Assembly: GCA_963706685.1 (NCBI GenBank)
Contig: CAVPMY010000009.1
Coordinates: 186,001-250,000 of the forward strand
DNA length: 64,000 nt
Direction: 5' to 3'
DNA from: CADEEN01 sp963706685
GTDB lineage: Bacteria > Pseudomonadota > Gammaproteobacteria > Burkholderiales > Burkholderiaceae_C
Part shown: positions 44,425 through 56,200 of the stretch, one piece after another
Layout: each line of letters begins with the position of its first letter
Position numbering within the stretch: the first letter of the stretch is position 1
Notes under the pieces: generated by a model
Told to the model about the DNA's origin: nothing
The model's input: only the letters and a program-made list of their open reading frames with translations
Database searches by the model: none
Position numbers and translations under genes: made by a program

Positions 44425-45764
44425 TGAAAATCCTTCGCCCCTACGGCACCTTCGTGCTCGCTGCCGCTGCCCTGGTTGCCAGTGCCGCCTCGGCGCAGCC
44501 GCGAGGCAACGTGCAAGGCAATGCGCCGGCACTGCGCCCGGGCGATCACATTGCCGTGGTCGTCAATCAGGAACTGGTCACCGCGTTCGAGTTGAACCAG
44601 CGCATGGCCCTCGCGCGCGCCGATGCACAACGCAAGAACCAGCGCCTGCCCGAAGAAGCCGAGTTCCGCAAGCTGATTCTCGAGTCGCTGATCGAAGACC
44701 GGGCGATGCTCAGCCACGCGCGCGACAGCGGCATTCGCGTCGATGACAACGAGGTCGATCGCGCCGTCGGTGTGATCGCCGCGCAGAACCAGCTGACGCC
44801 GCAGCAGTTGCGCCAGCGCCTGGCGCAGGACGGCATGGACCTGCCGCGCTTTCGCGCCAACCTGCGCGACCAGATGATGGTCGAACGTGTGCGCGAGCGC
44901 GAGGTGGCGCAGCGCATCCGCATCACCGACGGTGAGATCGACGAGTTGATCGAGAAGCAGCGTGGCGGCGAGGCCACTGGCAGCGAGGTGCAGTACAACA
45001 TCGCGCAGGTGCTGATCAAGGTCGCGGAGGGCGCCGGCGAATCCGCGGTGGCCGAGCAGCGCAAGCGCGCCGAAGCCGCACTGGCCCGCATCCGCGGCGG
45101 CGAAGACTTTGCCGCGGTGGCCCGGCAGGTCAGCGAAGACGACAACAAGGAGCGCGGCGGCGAGATCGGGCTGCGCCCGGCCGACCGTCTGCCCGACATC
45201 TTCCTGGAAACCGTGCGCCCACTGCAGGCCGGGCAGCTTGCGCCGGGGCTGTTGCGCACGGGCGCCGGTTTTCACATCCTCAAGCTGCTCGATCGCGCCG
45301 AGGGCGGCGCCTTGCGCGTGACGCAGACGCGGGCCCGCCACATCCTGCTGCGGCCCTCGGAGCAATTGACCGAGGCCGCGGTGCGAGATCGGCTGAGCGA
45401 ATTCAAGCGCCAGATCGAAAGCGGCCAGCGCCGCTTCGAAGACATCGCCCGCGAGTATTCGCTCGACGGCTCGGCCAGCGGCGGCGGCGACCTGGGCTGG
45501 GCCTCGCCGGGCCAGTTCGTGCCCGAGTTCGAGCAAGCCATGAACGATCTGGCCATCGGCGGTGTCTCGGCGCCGCTGGCCACTCGCTTTGGCTGGCACT
45601 TGATCCAGGTGCAGGAGCGGCGCACGGTGGCGCCCGACACCAAACAACTGCGCGAGCAGGCCCGGCAGGCCCTGCGCGAACGCAAGTTCGAAACCGCCTA
45701 TGCCGAGTGGGTGCGCGAGGTACGCGGGCGCGCCTACGTCGAGTTCCGGGAACCGCCGCAATGA
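44424..45764 (+). CDS. surA: Periplasmic chaperone / peptidyl-prolyl isomerase SurA
   Basis: 446 residues from ATG 44424, with signal peptide KILRPYGTFVLAAAALVASA. A SurA N-domain (HIAVVVNQELVTAFELNQRM; LILESLIEDRAMLSHARDSG) is followed by two parvulin domains, the first at ~180-290 (YNIAQVLIKVAEGAGES, GGEIGLRPADRLPDIF) and the second at ~300-400 (QTRARHILLRPSEQLTEAAV, SGGGDLGWASPGQFVPEFEQ). It escorts barrel proteins such as LptD, which is encoded directly upstream with a one-base overlap. Confidence 0.95.
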   Translation: MKILRPYGTFVLAAAALVASAASAQPRGNVQGNAPALRPGDHIAVVVNQELVTAFELNQRMALARADAQRKNQRLPEEAEFRKLILESLIEDRAMLSHARDSGIRVDDNEVDRAVGVIAAQNQLTPQQLRQRLAQDGMDLPRFRANLRDQMMVERVREREVAQRIRITDGEIDELIEKQRGGEATGSEVQYNIAQVLIKVAEGAGESAVAEQRKRAEAALARIRGGEDFAAVARQVSEDDNKERGGEIGLRPADRLPDIFLETVRPLQAGQLAPGLLRTGAGFHILKLLDRAEGGALRVTQTRARHILLRPSEQLTEAAVRDRLSEFKRQIESGQRRFEDIAREYSLDGSASGGGDLGWASPGQFVPEFEQAMNDLAIGGVSAPLATRFGWHLIQVQERRTVAPDTKQLREQARQALRERKFETAYAEWVREVRGRAYVEFREPPQ

Positions 45765-45774
45765 CCTTGCGTTC

Positions 45775-46530
45775 GTGAGGCATCAACCGAGGAAGCGATT
45801 CGGTCAGCACTTTCTGACCGACAGCCGCGTCCTCGATGCCATCGTCAACGCGATCGACCCCAAGCCCGGTCAGGCGCTGATCGAGATCGGTCCCGGCCTG
45901 GGCGCCCTGACGCAGCCGCTGCTCGAACGCAGCGAGCACCTGACCGTGATTGAACTCGACCGCGATCTCGCGGCGCGGCTGCGCAAGAACCCGGCCCTCG
46001 AGGTGATCGAAGCCGACGTGCTGACGGTGGACTTCATCGCGCTGGCCGCTCAACACAGCACCGGACTGCGCGTCGTCGGCAACCTGCCCTACAACATCTC
46101 GACGCCGATCCTGTTTCACCTGCTCGCGGCGGCGGCGAAGATCGAGGATCAGCACTTCATGCTGCAGCGCGAAGTCGTGCAGCGCATGGCGGCCAGTCCG
46201 AGCACCAAGGACTACGGGCGCCTGTCGGTGATGTTGCAGTGGCGCTACCACATCGAGTCGTTGTTCGAAGTGCCGCCCGAGGCTTTCGAGCCGCCGCCGC
46301 GCGTCGAGTCCGCGATCGTTCGCATGTTGCCGTGGCCGGCGCCGGCCGCGGTCGATGCGGCCACTCTCGAAGCGCTGGTGGCTGCCGCATTCTCCCAGCG
46401 CCGCAAGCTGTTGCGGCACAGTCTCGGGCGCTGGCTCGAAGCGCGGGCCTTTGGCGGCCATTTCAACCTGCAGCGCCGCGCCGAGGAAGTGCCGGTGGCG
46501 GAATACCTGGCGCTGGCTCAACAACTTTGA
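45775..46530 (+). CDS. rsmA: 16S rRNA dimethyladenosine transferase RsmA (KsgA)
   Basis: Dimethylates A1518/A1519 of 16S rRNA. 251 residues from GTG 45775; this gives VRHQPRKRFGQHFLTDSRVL, the standard N-terminus, 10 bp after surA. Motifs: SAM site LIEIGPGLGALTQPLLE, IELDRDLAARL, and catalytic NLPYNIST (~105). PRVESAIVRMLPWP and FSQRRKLLRHSLG complete the family pattern. Part of the lptD-surA-rsmA operon. Confidence 0.95.
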   Translation: MRHQPRKRFGQHFLTDSRVLDAIVNAIDPKPGQALIEIGPGLGALTQPLLERSEHLTVIELDRDLAARLRKNPALEVIEADVLTVDFIALAAQHSTGLRVVGNLPYNISTPILFHLLAAAAKIEDQHFMLQREVVQRMAASPSTKDYGRLSVMLQWRYHIESLFEVPPEAFEPPPRVESAIVRMLPWPAPAAVDAATLEALVAAAFSQRRKLLRHSLGRWLEARAFGGHFNLQRRAEEVPVAEYLALAQQL

Positions 46531-46657
46531 ATGTCTTGCCCGTTTGTTGCGCAAGCGCAGCAATGGCGCCTGATGGCGGGCAATGCCGAGGCCTCGCGGC
46601 AGTAAATTCGGTTGCGGGCATTCCCGCTGGCAACGCATCACTTTTCGAAGGAACGAT

Positions 46658-47209
46658 ATGGCAACACGAAAGATGACAAAGAAGTCGGAGCTCGCGCAGG
46701 CCGGCGAGCACCTGGGCGCCGCGTCCAAGGAAGTCGGCACCGCGTTGGCGCACAAGTTCGACGCCATGGGTGACGCGATGTCCGCCCAACTGACCAAGGC
46801 CAAGAAGAAAGTGCAGACGCGCCGCAGTCAGGCCAAGCGCCAGATCGCCAAGATGGTCAAGCTGGCCGAGTTGCAGAACAAGAAGGCACAAGCCAAGGTC
46901 AAGAAGGCAGCCGATGCTGCCAAGAAGTCCGTGCAGGCCGCGGAGAAGAAACTGATCGCCGCCAAGCGCCGCACTGCCAGGAAACTGGAGGCGCTGCAGG
47001 CCACGGCCGAGCGCAAGGCGAAGGCCTTGCAAAAAGCCATCGAGAAGGAAGCCAAGGCGCCGAAGAAGCGCCCGCTCGCCAAGAGCAAGGCCAAGGCCCC
47101 GTCCAAGGCGGCCGCGAAGCCGGGTAGCGCGAAAAAACGCGCTGCCAAGAAGGCCGTCGGCAAGAAACGCGCTGCCAAGAAGTCGGCGGCGCGCAAGCCC
47201 GCCAAGTGA
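46658..47209 (+). CDS. Histone H1-like Lys/Ala-rich basic protein
   Basis: 183 residues from ATG 46658 (GAAGGA ribosome site). The first ~45 residues (MATRKMTKKSELAQAGEHLG) are mixed; the rest is a long basic helix-forming tract, and the last ~60 residues consist of Ala-Lys-Pro repeats (AKKRAAKKAVGKKRAAKKSA). This resembles bacterial histone H1 homologues (AlgP, HC1-like) that coat DNA. Such low-complexity basic tails are common in Burkholderiales. It is the only gene on its transcript and ends at a strong inverted repeat. Confidence 0.8.
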   Translation: MATRKMTKKSELAQAGEHLGAASKEVGTALAHKFDAMGDAMSAQLTKAKKKVQTRRSQAKRQIAKMVKLAELQNKKAQAKVKKAADAAKKSVQAAEKKLIAAKRRTARKLEALQATAERKAKALQKAIEKEAKAPKKRPLAKSKAKAPSKAAAKPGSAKKRAAKKAVGKKRAAKKSAARKPAK

Positions 47210-47250
47210 GGCCTTTGCCGCGAGCGCGGCGCGATCGGCACTGAGGTTTG

Positions 47251-47283
47251 CGCCGCGCGGCGCCGCAGTGGCGCCGCGCGGCG
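47251..47283. terminator. Bidirectional hairpin terminator between convergent genes
   Basis: A perfect 14-bp inverted repeat (CGCCGCGCGGCGCC at 47251-47264, complement at 47270-47283) with a 5-nt GCAGT loop, placed between the stops of the H1-like gene and the alpha-E gene. There is no long T-run, so efficiency is uncertain. Confidence 0.7.
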
Positions 47284-47289
47284 TTGCTG

Positions 47290-48261
47290 TCAGGCCGCCA
47301 TCGGCACCAGGAAGTCGCGGCTGATGCCGACGCCCAGGTCGCCGACGCGGTCGAGGAACTGCGTCAGGAAGGCATGCAGGCCGGTGGCGAGGATTTCGTC
47401 GATGCGGCCGTATTGCAGGTCGCTGTGCAGGCGGCCGGCGCGGCGCAACGTGTCGTCGCTCTGCGCGTTGGCCACCAGTTGCAGGTTGGTCATCAGCGCG
47501 GCCATGCACGCCGCCAGCGAGCGCGGCATGTCGGGCCGCAGGATCAGCAATTCGGCCACGCGGTCGGGCCGGATCACATTGCGATAGACCTTGCGATAGA
47601 CCTCGAAGCCCGACACCGAGCGCAGCACGGCGCTCCAGTGGTAGAAGTCGACCTCCTGCGCTTCCTTGCCTTGGGACTGGCTCTGCCGCGGGCCGAAGTA
47701 GTCGCTGGCCAGACTCTGGAACTTCACGTCGAGCATGCGCGCGGTGTTGTCAGCGCGCTCGAGGAAGGTGCCGATGCGCAGGAAGTGCAGCGACTCGTCC
47801 TGCAGCATCGTGCCCACGGTGACGCCGCGCGACAGGTGCGAGCGGAACTTGACCCATTCGAACACCGCACCGGGATCGCGCTGCAAGTCGTTGGAGCCGA
47901 GCAGGCGTTTCAGTTCGAGCCAGGTCTGGTTGGTGGTTTCCCAAACCTCGGTTGTCAAGGTGCCGCGCACGGCGCGTGCGTTCTCGCGCGCGGCCGCGAT
48001 GCAGGAGGCGATCGACGATGGATTGCCGGTGTCGCGGACCATGAAGTCCATGACGTTCCTGGCATCCAGGACGGGGTAGTGGCTGCCGAACGAGTCGGTG
48101 AGCTCCGAGATGCTGAGCACCCCGCGCCAGCCCTGGTCAGTCTGGTCGGCCGATTGCAGCATCGACATCTGGTAGTTGACGTCGAGCATGCGGGCGGTGT
48201 TTTCGGCCCGCTCCATGTAGCGAGCCATCCAGAACAAGTGGTCGGCGGTTCTAGACAACAT
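47290..48261 (-). CDS. Alpha-E domain protein (DUF403)
   Basis: 323 residues from ATG 48261 (MLSRTADHLFWMARYMERAE, the family's invariant start). All-helical alpha-E domain; other signatures are HYPVLDARNVMDFMVRDTGN and FLRIGTFLERADNTARMLDV, with conserved acidic and Arg residues in repeated ExAxNxARxxD units. Function is unproven; it always travels with circularly permuted ATP-grasp proteins. It starts 2 bp after the ATP-grasp stop, so the two are co-translated. Confidence 0.92.
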   Translation of the reverse strand: MLSRTADHLFWMARYMERAENTARMLDVNYQMSMLQSADQTDQGWRGVLSISELTDSFGSHYPVLDARNVMDFMVRDTGNPSSIASCIAAARENARAVRGTLTTEVWETTNQTWLELKRLLGSNDLQRDPGAVFEWVKFRSHLSRGVTVGTMLQDESLHFLRIGTFLERADNTARMLDVKFQSLASDYFGPRQSQSQGKEAQEVDFYHWSAVLRSVSGFEVYRKVYRNVIRPDRVAELLILRPDMPRSLAACMAALMTNLQLVANAQSDDTLRRAGRLHSDLQYGRIDEILATGLHAFLTQFLDRVGDLGVGISRDFLVPMAA

Positions 48262-48263
48262 GT

Positions 48264-49708
<1,445 letters not shown>

Positions 49709-49736
49709 GTCTCCTCGCAAATCTTTTGCCAGCCTC

Positions 49737-50672
49737 TCAGCCCAGGCGCGCAGTACGCACGTTGACCTCGAGCTGGTGTTCGCCACCGCCGCGGATCACG
49801 CCGCGCAACGGTGTCACGTCGCCATAGTCGCGGCCCACGGCCAAGCGTATGTGACCGTTGCCCGGCAGCACATTGTTCGTCGGGTCGAGCTCGAGCCAGT
49901 GCGCGCCGCTGCCGTCAGCCAGCGGGCACCACAGCGCCACCCAGGCGTGCGACGCATCGGCGCCCAACAACGGTGCATGCTGCGATGCTGGCGCACCGGC
50001 CTGGGGATTGTCGTTGGGCGGCGTCGTCAGCAGGTAGCCGCTGACGTAACGCGCTGCCAGGCCCCACGTGCGCAGCGCACCGATCAACAGGTGCGCAAAG
50101 TCCTGGCAAACGCCTTCGTGGCGACGCAACACGTCAGCCAGCGGTGTGTCGACGTCGGTGCTGGCGCTGCGGTAGGCAAACTCCGCGTTCACCCGCGCCA
50201 TCAGCTCGATGCCGATCTCGGCCACCGGGTGCCGCGGCGCAAAGGCATTGGCAGCCCACTCGCGCAACGTTGCGAGCAAGGGGACGTAAGGCGAGGCATG
50301 CACGAATTCGTTGGCCGGCTCGAAGGTGCGACCGGCGGCGTAGCGCAGACGCTCGCGCACCACCTCCCACGGTGCGGTCAGTGATGCGTCCAGCGCCGGC
50401 GCTGGCTGCACCCGAACGCGGCTTCGGGTCTGCACCTCGAGTTTGCGATGCGACTGGTGCACCGTGAAGCAGCTGCGGTGGTTGCCCAGCGGATCGGCGC
50501 CGTCATCCCGGTGCATCGGCTCGGGCACGATGTTCATCTCGAATTCTTCGACCTGTTGTGCTGCGCCATCGAGCGGCCGCAGGTACGCCAGATGGTGCGC
50601 CAGCTCCACTGGCGCGCTGTAGCGGTAGCGGGTGACGTGCTCGACCGAGAGCAACGTTGGCATCGGGTTCAT
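49737..50672 (-). CDS. Transglutaminase-like protein (bacterial N-terminal domain + transglutaminase core)
   Basis: 311 residues from ATG 50672, overlapping the stop of the ATP-grasp/alpha-E gene (ATGA). An N-terminal beta domain (SVEHVTRYRYSAPVELAHHL) precedes a transglutaminase-type cysteine protease core with the full triad: Cys in HEGVCQDFAHLLIGALRTWG, His in ADASHAWVALWCP and Asp in HWLELDPTNNVLPG. In this gene family such cores are thought to act as peptidases or acyltransferases on peptide amides. 28 bp before the ATP-grasp gene. Confidence 0.92.
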   Translation of the reverse strand: MNPMPTLLSVEHVTRYRYSAPVELAHHLAYLRPLDGAAQQVEEFEMNIVPEPMHRDDGADPLGNHRSCFTVHQSHRKLEVQTRSRVRVQPAPALDASLTAPWEVVRERLRYAAGRTFEPANEFVHASPYVPLLATLREWAANAFAPRHPVAEIGIELMARVNAEFAYRSASTDVDTPLADVLRRHEGVCQDFAHLLIGALRTWGLAARYVSGYLLTTPPNDNPQAGAPASQHAPLLGADASHAWVALWCPLADGSGAHWLELDPTNNVLPGNGHIRLAVGRDYGDVTPLRGVIRGGGEHQLEVNVRTARLG

Positions 50673-53245
50673 ACGCGTTGCACCGCCTCGGCGCTGCCAT
50701 GCGCGAAATAGCGCTGGCTGACCAGCTCGGACAGCTGTGCCGCGCGGCCCTCGAGCCGCTCGGCGAGCGCGCGCACGAGCGACTGCATGGCAGGGGCGTC
50801 GGCCGCGCGCAAGTCGTCGAGCGCCAGACCGCTGCCCTTGATCGGCAGCAGCGCCAGCATGTCGTTGCGCCACGCTTGCGGGCCGGGCAGCTTGCTCAGT
50901 TCGGTGCGCAGCCGGCGCAGCGTGCCGGCAAAGGCGCGCGGGTTGGTGTCATCGAGCACCAGCAGGTCGATCAGCGCGATCACGTCCTCGTGGCGCTGGT
51001 AGCGCGCGCGGAAAGTGATCTCGCTGTCGAACAGTTCAAGCAACAGCCCCGTGGCCACGGCCGAGCCGCCGCGTGGATCGATCGTGCCGACGAGCCGGCC
51101 CATCAGCGCCGCCATCCCAGACAGCCGCTCGAGCAGTCGGCCCACCGAGAGCAGGCGCCAGCCGTGGTCGCGCGTCATGCGGTCGGTTTGCGAGCCCGTC
51201 ACCGCAGCCAGTTGCAGGCCCAGGCGTTGCAGCGCCGGCAGCGCTTGCGCGGTGGCCGGCACGTCCGGGCCGAAGGCTTTCAGTGCACCGTGCAACTCGT
51301 CGCCCATGCGCCGCACCAGACCGAACTGCTCGGGCGAGAGGCGGTCTCGCAATGCATCGGCGGCGCGCGCCATGGCGTCGAGGTTGTGGCCGACCGCGCC
51401 GCCGGCGCGGTCCTTCAGAGCCGCCAGCAAGCTGCGCTCGAACACGCCCGGCGAGCGTTCGGCTCCCGGCGTGCCGGTCGGTACGAGGCCGCAGAAGCCG
51501 GCCAATGCGGACAGCGCTGCCAGCAGCGGAGGAGGCACGTCCTCGTCGCCGTCGATCAGCGTCAGCGCCGTGCACGCCAGTCGCACCGCCTGCTCGGTGC
51601 GCTCGGTGTAGCGGCCGAGCCAGAACAGGTTCTCGCCGGTGCGGCTCGGCACCGGTGTGCGCAGCGAGGCCAGGTCATCGACACTCAGCCGCTGCGGCAA
51701 CATCGAGAAGGTATCGACCATGCCTTCGGCGATGACCCAGGTATCCAGGCTGGTGCCGCCCTGCTGCATCGACACCGACAGCGGGGCGCTGGGGGCCACG
51801 CGCGTCAGGCCGCCGGGCAGGACATGCCAGCGCTGCGCGGCGTCGGCGATGGCATAGACGCGCAGCATCGCCGGCCGCGCGGCCAGCGTGCCGTCAGCCA
51901 GCGGCAAGGGGGCACGCGACGGCGGCAGATGGCCCTGGACGGTGAAGGCGTCGGGATCGGCGTCGATGCGCGCCTGCAGCGCTGCCGCGTCGTGCGTCGT
52001 CACGCGTTGCGCCCCGAAGCGCGCGGCCGGCGCGCCGCTGCCGATGAACGCGGGCCGCACCACGCGCCCCGGCAGCTCGTCGCGCACGTCCTGCCACGCC
52101 GCAGCCTCGCCGCACCACCAGGTGGGCAGCGAAGGCATCGCCAACGGCTCGCCGAGCAAGGCTCGGCTGATGGCCGGCAGGAACCCCTGCACTGCGCTCG
52201 ATTCGAGAAAACCGCTGCCCAGCGCATTGGCCAGGACGAGATTGCGCGCGCGCTGGACCTGCACCATGCCGGCCACGCCGAGCGCTGAATCGGGTCGCAG
52301 CTCGAGCGGGTCGCAATAGTCGTCGTCGAGACGGCGCAACAACCCATGCACCGGCTCCAGGCCTTCGACAGTGCGCAGGAACAGGCGATCGCCGCGCACC
52401 GTGAGGTCCGCGCCGACGACCAGCGGCACGCCGAGGTAGCGCGCCAGGTAGGCATGCTCGAAATAGGTTTCGCTGTAGGGCCCCGGCGTCAGCAGGGCGA
52501 CGCGCGGGATCTGCCCGTCGCCCAGGCGCAGCGCCACGCCGGCCGCCTGCTGCTGCACGGTGTCGAGCAGACGCCGGTAGCTCGACGCGATGTGCTGCAC
52601 GCCGAGCTCGCGAAACGCCTCGGGGTACAGGCGCGAGACGATCAGCCGGTTGTGCAGCACGTAACCCAGGCCCGAGGGCGACTGCATGCGCTGCGAGACG
52701 ATCCACCAGCGCCCATCGACACCACGCGCCAGGTCGAAGGCGACGATGTGCAGGTGCATGCCGCCCAATGGCACCACGCCGTGCAGCGGCCGCAGGTAGC
52801 CTTGATGGCGAAACACCAGCGCCGCCGGCAGCAAGGCATCGTGCAGCAGGCGCTGCGGGCCATAGAGGTCGGCCAGCATCCGCGCCAGCAGCTGGGCGCG
52901 CTGGGTCACGCCTTGTTCGATCTGTGCCCAGTCGGCCGGCTCGACCATCAGCGGCAGCGCTTCGAGCGACCACGGGCGCGACGACACGCCGGACACCGAG
53001 TCGGCGGCCTGCAGGTTGTGGGTCACGCCGTCGGCGCGAATCTGCTGCGCGATCGTGCCGCGGTGGCGAGCAAAGACCGGCCGCGGATCACCCGACAGCG
53101 CCGGCGACGCAGCGAAGAAGCGCTGCCACAGCGGGCGCAGTGCGCCGGCGGCGTCGAGCATCTCGTCCCAACTGTCGCTGGGGCGCTCGCCGGCGGCGAA
53201 GACCAGCCGTGGCTGAGGCTGCAGGGGCGCGGGGATGCTCGACAA
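50669..53245 (-). CDS. Fused circularly permuted ATP-grasp plus alpha-E protein
   Basis: About 858 residues. No ATG fits; TTG 53245 (LSSIPAPLQPQPRLVFAAGE), 13 bp after the previous stop, is the likely start. Residues ~30-480 are an ATP-grasp module (RPWSLEALPLMVEPADWAQI, QRMQSPSGLGYVLHNRLIVS, LTPGPYSETYFEHAYLARYL, RRLDDDYCDPLELRPDSALG); residues ~550-850 are an alpha-E module (SRTGENLFWLGRYTERTEQA; GWRLLSVGRLLERLSGMAAL). In the ATP-grasp half the usual EDNLRVPSG is replaced by QRMQSPSG, so this copy may bind nucleotide differently. It duplicates the two separate genes downstream in one chain. Confidence 0.9.
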   Translation of the reverse strand: MSSIPAPLQPQPRLVFAAGERPSDSWDEMLDAAGALRPLWQRFFAASPALSGDPRPVFARHRGTIAQQIRADGVTHNLQAADSVSGVSSRPWSLEALPLMVEPADWAQIEQGVTQRAQLLARMLADLYGPQRLLHDALLPAALVFRHQGYLRPLHGVVPLGGMHLHIVAFDLARGVDGRWWIVSQRMQSPSGLGYVLHNRLIVSRLYPEAFRELGVQHIASSYRRLLDTVQQQAAGVALRLGDGQIPRVALLTPGPYSETYFEHAYLARYLGVPLVVGADLTVRGDRLFLRTVEGLEPVHGLLRRLDDDYCDPLELRPDSALGVAGMVQVQRARNLVLANALGSGFLESSAVQGFLPAISRALLGEPLAMPSLPTWWCGEAAAWQDVRDELPGRVVRPAFIGSGAPAARFGAQRVTTHDAAALQARIDADPDAFTVQGHLPPSRAPLPLADGTLAARPAMLRVYAIADAAQRWHVLPGGLTRVAPSAPLSVSMQQGGTSLDTWVIAEGMVDTFSMLPQRLSVDDLASLRTPVPSRTGENLFWLGRYTERTEQAVRLACTALTLIDGDEDVPPPLLAALSALAGFCGLVPTGTPGAERSPGVFERSLLAALKDRAGGAVGHNLDAMARAADALRDRLSPEQFGLVRRMGDELHGALKAFGPDVPATAQALPALQRLGLQLAAVTGSQTDRMTRDHGWRLLSVGRLLERLSGMAALMGRLVGTIDPRGGSAVATGLLLELFDSEITFRARYQRHEDVIALIDLLVLDDTNPRAFAGTLRRLRTELSKLPGPQAWRNDMLALLPIKGSGLALDDLRAADAPAMQSLVRALAERLEGRAAQLSELVSQRYFAHGSAEAVQRV

Positions 53246-53258
53246 GATCGTCAGTGCC

Positions 53259-56200
53259 TCAGGCCAGGCGCAGATCGAGCGTGAACGGAAATTCCCGGCT
53301 CGGCGCCGCTGCGGCCACCACCATGCGGCCCGGCGTGTGGCCCAGCGTTTCGAAGCGCGCCAGTCGACGGCTCTCGGCCTCATAGGCATTGACCGGGTAG
53401 GTGTCGTAGGCCAGCCCGCCCGGATGCGAGACGTGGTAGCGGCAGCCGCCGAGCGAGCGCTCGGACCAGGCATCGACCACATCGAAGGTCAATGGCGCAT
53501 GGACACCGATGGTCGGGTGCAGCGCCGAGGGCGGATGCCAGGCGCGGTAGCGCACGCCGCAGGCAAATTCGCCGACGCGGCCGGTCGGCTGCAATGGCAG
53601 CGCGCGGCCGTTGACGGTGATGACATGGCGGTTGCCGTTGAGACCGGTGGCCTTGACTTCAAGACGCTCCAGCGACGAATCGACATAGCGCGCGGTGCCG
53701 CCGGGCGCGCCCTCCTCGCCCATCACATGCCACGGCTCCAGTGCGGCGCGTAGCGAAAGCTCGATGCCGGCGGCGGCCATGTCGCCGATGCGCGGGAAGC
53801 GGAACTCGAAGTGCGGCGCGAACCATTGCCCGTCGAATGCAAAGCCGGCGCGCTGCAGATCGGCCAACACGTCGTCGAAGTCCATGCGCACGAAGGTCGG
53901 CAGCAGGAAGCGGTCGTGCACACCGGTGCCCCAGCGCGTCAGCCGGCTGGCGTTGCCGCGCGGGGCGAGTTGGTAGGGCGCGCGCCAGAACCAGGCCACG
54001 AGCGAGCGCATCAGCAACTGCTGCGCCAGGCTCATGCGCGCATGCGGCGGCATCTCGAAGGCGCGCAGTTCGAGCAGGCCCAGGCGGCCCGTCGGCCCGT
54101 CGGGCGAATACAGCTTGTCGATACAGAACTCGGCGCGGTGCGTGTTGCCGGTGGCGTCGACCAGCAGGTTGCGCAGGATGCGGTCGATCCAGCCACGGCG
54201 GGCACGGCTGTCGCAGGCCCAGCTGACGCTCGATCTCCTGCAGCGCAATCTCGACTTCATAGACCTGGTCGTCGCGGGCCTCGTCGAGGCGCGGATGCTG
54301 GCTGGTCGGGCCGATGAACAGGCCCGAGAACAGGAAGCTCAGGCTGGGGTGGTTGTGCCAGTACGAGAGCAGGCTGGCCAGCAGGTCGGGCCGGCGCAGG
54401 AAGGGGCTGTCGGCTGGCGTGGCGCCGCCGAGCACGAAGTGGTTGCCGCCGCCGGTGCCGGTGTGGCGGCCATCGACCATGAACTTCTCGCTCGACAGGC
54501 GGGTTTCGTGCGCAACGTCGTAGAGGAACTCGGTGTGATCGACGAGCTCGCTCCAATCGTGCGCCGGGTGGATGTTGACTTCGATCACGCCCGGGTCGGG
54601 CGTCACCGACAGCGTCTTCAGGCGCGGATCGCGCGGCGGCGGGTAGCCTTCGAGCACGATCGGCATCGCCAGCTCAGCTGCCGTGGCTTCGACCGCCGCC
54701 AGCAGTTCGAGGTAATCCTCCAGCGCGGCCAACGGCGGCATGAAGACATAGAGGATGCCGTGCTTGTCGTTGTCTCGCTTGTCGACATCTGCCAGTTCGG
54801 CCTGCGCGCCGTTGGCCCGATTCGGATGGCGCACCTCGACGCACAAGGCCGTGCGGATGACGCTGCCATCGCTGATGAAGCGTTGCGGCAGGTTCGTCGC
54901 CATGGCGCCGGCTGTTGCCGGGCCTGAGACATCAGCAGCGGCTGCTGTCGGATGGCGTGACTGCGGACCTGCAAACTGCCGGCGCAACGTGGCCTGCTCC
55001 GGCAATACGGACCGTGCCGCGAACGGGTCCTGTTCGAACAGGTACGGGTAGTCTGCCTTGCTGACCCACGGCAGCGAGCCCAGCGGCAGCCGGTAGCCCA
55101 TCGACGAATCGCCGGGCGTCAGGTACAGGCGGTCGTCGCGCACGAGCCATGGGCCGCTGACCCAGCGCGGGCCGCGCAGGCTGTCGGCACGCGCCAGCGG
55201 CAGCATGTAGCCCACGGCCTGTTGCAGACCCTGATCGAAGACGCGGCGCAAGCGCGCCCGCTCCATCTCGTCGTCGAGCCGCGAGTCGAACGGATCGACA
55301 TTGACCGGCAAACGCCGTTCGCGCCACAGGTAGTAGTAGACGTCTTCATAGGCCGGCTTGACATGCTGCGCTGCCAGTCCGAGCCGGCCGCTCAGCGTGC
55401 GCAGGAAGTGCCCGGCGTCATCGCTCGTGAATCGATGCGGCGTGCGCTCGTCGGCAAACAGCGTGGCGTCGTTCCAGCACGGCTGGCCGTCGGCGCGCCA
55501 GGCCACGGTGAGCGCCCAGCGCGGCAACTGCTCACCGGGGTACCACTTGCCCTGGCCGAAGTGCAGGAAGCCGCCGGCGCCGTAACGCTCGCGCAAGCGC
55601 AGCGTCAGGCCCTGCGCCAGGCCGCGCTTGGTGGGGCCCAGCGCTTCGGTGTTCCACTCCGCGCCCTCGCGATCATCGACCGAGACAAACGTCGGCTCGC
55701 CGCCCATCGTCAGGCGCACGTCGCCGGCCTGCAGCGCCTTGTCTACTGCGTGACCGAGGGTGACGATGGCCTGCCATTGGTCCTCGGTATAGGGCTTGGT
55801 GACGCGCGGCGATTCGTGGATGCGACTGACCGCCATGACGTGGCCGAACTCGACCTTGCTGTCATCGACAGCGCCGGTGACGGGAGCGGCACCGCTGCGG
55901 CTCGGGCGTGCAGGCCACGGGGATGTGGCCTTCGCCGGCCATCAGGCCCGACGTCGGGTCCAGGCCGATCCAGCCCGCGCCGGGCAGATAAACCTCGCAC
56001 CAGGCATGCAGGTCGGTGAAGTCGGTCTCGGCGCCGCTCGGGCCGTCGAGTGCCTTGACGTCGGGCTTGAGCTGGATCAGGTAGCCCGAGACGAAACGCG
56101 CCGCCAGGCCCAGGTGGCGCAGCAGTTGCACCAGCAGCCAACCGCTGTCGCGGCACGAGCCGGCCGCCGAGAGCAGCGTCTCTTCAGGCGTCTGCACGCC

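Noticed and set aside
42025..44532. 835-codon minus-strand frame
   Set aside because: Shadow of lptD, which has signal peptide, barrel motifs and coupling to surA.
46658..47209. Lys/Ala repeats as sequence error or tandem DNA repeat
   Set aside because: The frame is intact with a ribosome site and codon variation between units, as in H1-like proteins of related bacteria.
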